From Silene noctiflora (Eukaryota; Streptophyta; Magnoliopsida; Caryophyllales; Caryophyllaceae): DNA of 35,455 nt. Of the stretch, positions 30,926-35,455 are shown one piece after another. The translations under genes and the position numbers were made by a program. The notes under the pieces were generated by a model. The model was not told the DNA's origin and ran no database searches. It saw only the letters and a list, made by a program, of their open reading frames with translations. The DNA lies in contig VHZZ01000050.1 in assembly GCA_009801015.1 (NCBI GenBank), positions 283,491 to 318,945 on the forward strand, in the 5' to 3' direction. Position 1 is the stretch's first letter. Each line of letters opens with the position of its first letter.

Positions 30926-31542
30926 TAAAATTAAAATAAAAAAATAAAAAATATGGGTTCATGGCCCATAAGCAGGGTCTGGGTATTAACGTGTAAGTTT
31001 TTTGTTTAAGACGGTTATGCCTGTTTTGAAAGTAATTCTCCGTCGTCAGAAATTAAAATTGTCTAATTTAAATAACTGTGTTTAGAATACTGCTCTCGGC
31101 CCCTCGTATTAGAATACTGAGTGTCACACTGCTCTCGTATTAGAATATTGAGTGCCTATGTAATTAGATGATTATGTTGTTGGACTTATTAGTCTATTCA
31201 CAAATTTTCATGAGTAATATCTAACACGTTGTAAGCTTGTGACTTTTTTCAACCTTTCAAATAATACACACATGCTTCTGACTTTTTTGTATCCCCTTTG
31301 CGTTTTAACATTATTTAAATCAAATGTAACCGTCAAATTTAGAGCAGTACAATTTTTACTCAATATAGTACGCTTTTGTTCATTATACAGTTATACCCTT
31401 CTCATTTGTCACCCCGTTCTACTCCCACCTGATCAGCCAACCCCGGGAGGAAAGTCAATAACAACATAAAAAAATGACTCGACAAGGATAGCAAGTAGCA
31501 AGATTTCAAACCCGAACCAACTGAGCCGTTTTCCAGCATAGC
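30507..31542. other. PERK 3' flank, no gene seen
   Basis: Probable 3' UTR of PERK (first 100 bp or so; AATATAATGTTGTATTCTTG), then AT-rich spacer. A TA dinucleotide run of about 20 units lies at 30879-30921. The open frame at 31239-31469 resembles no family and is probably chance. Confidence 0.45.
30879..30921. repeat. TA microsatellite
   Basis: About 20 uninterrupted TA dinucleotides downstream of PERK. Length is likely variable between individuals. Confidence 0.9.
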
Positions 31543-32254
31543 TAGGGGTGTAAACGAGCCGAGTTGAACTCGAACTCGGGTAGGCTCGGGCTCAGCTCGA
31601 ATTTTTTAGCTCGAGCTCGTAGCTCGTCGAGCCTACAAAATTGAAGCTCGGGCTCAGCTCGGGAAAAGCTCGAGCTCGGCTCGAGTTCGAACTCGAGCTC
31701 GTTTTGTCATTATATATTTTCACTTTCTCACCTTTTAAATCTAACAAAATATAAATATTTTTGAAAACCACTAAATTATAAAATAATAAAAAATATTATA
31801 TCATAATATACTTATATAAATGTCTAAATAATATACTCCCTCCTATTTCCTTTGTTGTTCCTCTTTCCTTTTCCGTCCAATATGAGTGTTGTTCCCTCTT
31901 TCCCTTTTTGGACAACTTTGTGTGGTCCAAAATCAATTTGAGGTGGGGTCATGTGTATTGTGTGGTCCAAATTAATTTACTTAATTCTTGTGTAAAACCA
32001 AAAGGGAACAACAAAGGAAATAAGAGGGAGTATAATTTAAAATAAAAATAATACTACAATATAAAGATTATAAAAAAAATATTTATAAACGAGTCCAAAC
32101 GAGCTTCCGTGCCGAGCCTTGCTGGGCTCGAGCTCGGCTCGTATTTAGCCGAGCTCGGCTCGAGCTCGAGCTCGTTTTGACCGAGCACGAGCCGAGCTTT
32201 GACCGAGTCGATTCCGAAGGCTCAACGAGCCGGCTCTTATCATTGACCGCCCTT
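31543..32254. mobile_element. hAT-like element with GCTCGA word array next to COPG
   Basis: The left end is TAGGGGTGTAAACGAGCC. The right end is degraded: read inverted it is AAGGGCGGTCAATGATAAGA then GCC. The flanks AGCATAGC (31535-31542) and GGCATAGC (32255-32262) form an 8-bp duplication with one mismatch, as for hAT. Both arms are dense arrays of GCTCGAGCTCG/CGAGCTCGGC (31554-31702 and about 32092-32232) around an AT-rich core. A 195-bp Stowaway MITE is nested in the core. No transposase. Confidence 0.8.
31836..32030. mobile_element. Stowaway MITE nested in the GCTCGA element
   Basis: 195 bp with ends CTCCCTCCTATTTCCTTTGT and the inverse ACAAAGGAAATAAGAGGGAG, flanked by TA at 31834-31835 and 32031-32032. 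A typical intact Stowaway (Tc1/Mariner MITE); it must have inserted after the surrounding hAT-like element. Confidence 0.93.
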
Positions 32255-32344
32255 GGCATAGCCATCTCTTCTCCATTGAGACATAAACCATGTAAAAAAT
32301 TAGACAAGAATTGCAGATCCATAACATCATCCATTCAGTCAACA

Positions 32345-35300
32345 ATGGCGCAACCTCTCATTAAGAAAGACGATGATCGCGATGACGAAGGTACTCTCTC
32401 TTTACTGCATCCATTCTTTAATTTTTCTTTATTCTCGACGACAATTCGATCGACATTATAAACAATCTGTGATTCAGCAATTTGATCGGAATGTCGGTTT
32501 TGCTTAACTAGGGATTTAATTTCAGTTGTTCAGCAATAATTGTGGTTTTCCTTAAATCTTAATTTTGATTTTGTCAACTTTATTGTGCGATTTGAGCGAA
32601 TTGTGATGTAATTAGGATTTGTGATAATGTTGTTGGTACAGCTGATTACTCGCCATTTTTGGGAATCGAGAAGGGAGCTGTTCTTCAAGAAGCTAGGATT
32701 TTCAATGATCCTCAGCTCGATCCAAGGGGTTGTTCTCAGGTTCGTTTCGAAACGCTGTTGTTAATTCATGAATTTGCTAAAATTTTCGATTTGTCGGGTT
32801 GCGTATGTTTGTTAATTGTGATTTGAATTAATGTGTTAGGTCATTACTAAAATTCTGTATATGCTGAACCAAGGAGAGAGTTTTACCAAGGTTAAGATTT
32901 AGTTTCCTCTCGTGTTATAATTTTGCTTACGCGATTTTAGTATTGTTTTTTGGGTTAAATTCGTTGTAGTGTGATGGGATTTGATGTAGGTTGAAGCCAC
33001 AGGAGTGTTCTTTTCTGTAACCAAACTGTTTCAGTCGAAAGACACTGGGTTACGAAGAATGGTTTATTTGATTATTAAGGAACTTTCGCCTTCTGCTGAT
33101 GAGGTTTGTGCCTTGAACTTCGATTCTCTATTAAAGCTAAGTCGTTGTCGTACTTGTCGAAGGTTATACTGAACATTACAGTTCCTTTCTCATTTTGGTG
33201 TTTTAGGTCATCATTGTCACGAGTTCCTTGATGAAGGACATGAACAGTAAGACTGATATGTTTCGGGCAAATGCTATTCGTGTGCTTTGTCGGATCACCG
33301 ATGGTACACTTCTTACACAGATCGAAAGATATCTTAAACAAGCTATAGTTGATAAGAACCCTGTTGTTGCTAGTGCTGCTTTAGTTAGTGGTAATCATTT
33401 GCTCCAGGTACTTATCTTATTTAACTGTTACATATGAACTTAGGATTCCGGATTTTCGGCTTGTCCAACTCGTGCATGTTTTGTGATTTACTAGACAAAC
33501 CCGGAGATAGTGAAACGATGGAGTAATGAGGTGCAAGAAGCTGTCCAATCACGTTCTGCTCTTGTACAATTTCATGCCTTAGCTTTGTTGCACCAGGTAT
33601 GGAGTGCTGCATTTTAACTTGGTCTTTCTTATCTGGAACAGATGTGTATTGTGGGCACATAACAACATTTTGACTAAGGTGCTATATATGTATCCTACAG
33701 AGAGAATGTATGTTTTTTTCCCCATCGACAAACAGTTAACTATCAATAAGGATGAGGATTTGGAGAGGAAAAATTTGACCGGTAGGAACAGTAATAGAGA
33801 ATTGAACAGAGATATGTGGGTAGTGTAGTTACTGTAGTAGGACACAGTTAGAGATGTTTTAAATAGGTTTGTGTTTTTAAATTACAAATGACAAGTGCTG
33901 AATAGTGATTCTGAAGAGTGGAACTGTAGCTGTAACTCGTAGAAATATAGTTTCTTTCATGTGCAATTCTCACTAGGAAAAGGTACTGAAAATGTAATCA
34001 GGGTAGATGGACATGTTTTTTTTATGTTTTGATGTTGGAACTTGAAAGTTGGGCTTATACGTGGTTATTTTATCATGTTGTAGCGCAGCCTGAAATCTAC
34101 ACTAATGTGGAGAATAGATTTGCTTACCCTTTAAATATATCTGGAATTTGATCTATGTACATGTAGACGTTTTTTCTTTCTGGTCATTTGATAAGGTCTT
34201 ATTTAATTCATTTCTTTTTACTTGCGCGGCGAATTATTTCTATTCAACTCTTCATTGATGTAGCGAATGGGAGAAGTATCCAGTGATCCCCACCAGCCAC
34301 CTGTTTATGTTATATGTTCATTTCATTCCCTTTAACTATTAAATGTTGCAAATTGATACCGACATACTTTCACTGTTCCATGATGTGCAAATGTGCAATT
34401 AATCCCCTACATTATATGCCAACTTAATTTTTTTCTATATGCTGAAACCATACTAAAAAAGAAAAAAATATTACTCATGAAGAGGCATCTAGTTTAAGTA
34501 CTTTCTGTAACCATGAGATCAAATCATTTTGGGACTAGGACTTTCTTGTTGTAATAATATCAATATAATATCATGGAATTCACAAGCAACTTCTTGTTTT
34601 GGGCCTTTGCAGATAAGACAGAATGACCGTTTAGCAGTGAGCAAGCTTGTGTCGAGCTTGACCCGAGGATCAGTCCGCTCACCAATGGCACAATGTCTTT
34701 TAATTAGATATATAAGCCAGGTGCATACCTTATGACCTCTGTTCCTGCAGCATGAGTTATATTGGCTTGGATGTCCTTTTAAACTGATTACTCTGTTTTC
34801 TGTAGGTGATTCGAGAGTCGGGAGCTGCTCAAACTGGTGACCGTCCATTCTATGACTATCTTGAAAGTTGCCTTCGCCATAAGGCAGAAATGGTTATTTT
34901 TGAGGCTGCGAGAGCAATTACTGAGCTCGGTGGTGTTACAAGTCGGGAATTGACTCCAGCCATCACTGTCCTACAACTATTTCTCAGCTCTTCAAAGCCT
35001 GTTTTACGTTTTGCAGCTGTTCGTACTTTGAATAAGGTGTTCTTTTATCCCTTATATCTGTCAGTCATTTGCTCACACTTCTTCCGACACTAACTTTCCT
35101 TCGCTTCGATTTCTTCCCTAAATTGAAACTTGGAAGTAACTAAAATTATCGTTGAAACTTGGAAGTAACAAAGTATCAGTCATTTCTAATGCTATTGAAA
35201 TGCTGTTACCGGATCTGTTAGAACTACTGTTTTTTTCTTTCTTGTAAGTTTACTTTGGGAAGAGGAATGGGTGAATGTAGTGGGATTCCTGGTTTTTATT

Positions 35301-35455
35301 TAAAGAAACGTACTGAAGGCAAGTAATTAGGCTAGAGCCTGGGTTGCTTTAAAGGCTAGTCGATTAGCAAATATGTAGCACTGAGCGACTGTTATTGTAC
35401 TGATGACTTTTGATTTGCAGGTAGCTATGACACATCCCATGGCAGTCACAAACTG
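32345..35455 (+). CDS. COPG: Coatomer subunit gamma (gamma-COP), 5' part
   Basis: Nine exons seen: 32345-32390, 32642-32739, 32840-32890, 32990-33103, 33207-33407, 33495-33596, 34613-34720, 34806-35036, and 35421 to the window end. All are in phase, giving about 328 residues of an expected ~885. The protein is part of the COPI coat F-subcomplex, which binds ARF1-GTP and dilysine cargo at the Golgi and drives retrograde Golgi-to-ER transport. The start [20 protein letters not shown] and the following [20 protein letters not shown] are characteristic. The remaining sequence is the N-terminal adaptin-like HEAT-repeat solenoid ([60 protein letters not shown]). Intron 6 (33597-34612) is the longest, about 1 kb, with no recognisable repeat. 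The coding start lies 82 bp after the right flank duplication of a hAT-like element. No defect is seen in the part present. Confidence 0.97.

Noticed and set aside
32083-32345. Arg/Ser/Ala-rich antisense frames upstream of COPG
   Set aside because: They are translations of the GCTCG word array in the hAT-like element.
33604-33828. 74-codon frame in COPG intron 6
   Set aside because: No homology recognised, and the flanking exons join in phase without it.

Overview
This is nuclear DNA of a flowering plant. The genes are split by many short GT-AG introns, the intergenic DNA is AT-rich, and MITEs, SINEs and Helitron-like elements are abundant. Protein content (BURP, SWI3D, PERK, RABG3, coatomer gamma, mitochondrial 2-oxoglutarate dehydrogenase E1) is eudicot-like. 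The recurring TACTCCGTA words and Stowaway ends recall Caryophyllales genomes, but that placement is an impression, not shown. Two N bases at 5531-5532 mark an assembly seam.

Six protein genes can be modelled exon by exon with consistent phase. (1) BURP-domain secreted protein, minus strand, 1745-2805, 2 exons, 308 aa. (2) SWI3D-type SWI/SNF subunit, plus, 4985-12098, 7 coding exons, 1043 aa. (3) 2-oxoglutarate dehydrogenase E1, plus, 14706-18598, 8 coding exons, 1014 aa. (4) Rab7/RABG3 GTPase, minus, 20536-25714, 7 exons including a 27-nt microexon, 206 aa. (5) PERK receptor-like kinase, plus, 27667-30506, 8 exons, 654 aa. (6) Coatomer gamma subunit, plus, from 32345 and running off the window end. 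BURP/SWI3D and RABG3/PERK are divergent pairs; OGDH/RABG3 is convergent. The genes are unrelated housekeeping or signalling functions with no joint pathway.

The unusual content lies between and inside the genes. Five well-supported elements, plus one or two weaker ones, share one architecture. Each has short inverted ends, and in three cases a perfect or one-mismatch 8-bp flanking duplication typical of hAT transposons. Each interior is built from iterations of one short word on both strands, and the word differs between elements: GACCCG, ATACGGTT, GGACAC, GCGAAT, GCTCGA, and perhaps TTCGGTT. One ends 82 bp before the coatomer ATG. Other elements are two copies of a tRNA-derived SINE with clear target duplications, a third SINE-like tRNA body, two Helitron-like elements of one family (one carrying a nested Stowaway), several Stowaway MITEs, one PIF/Harbinger MITE with a TAA duplication, a MITE family with palindromic ends, and a probable solo LTR. 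SWI3D intron 1 holds a 59-bp minisatellite interrupted by a second repeat. No CRISPR, operon, rRNA or tRNA gene was seen.
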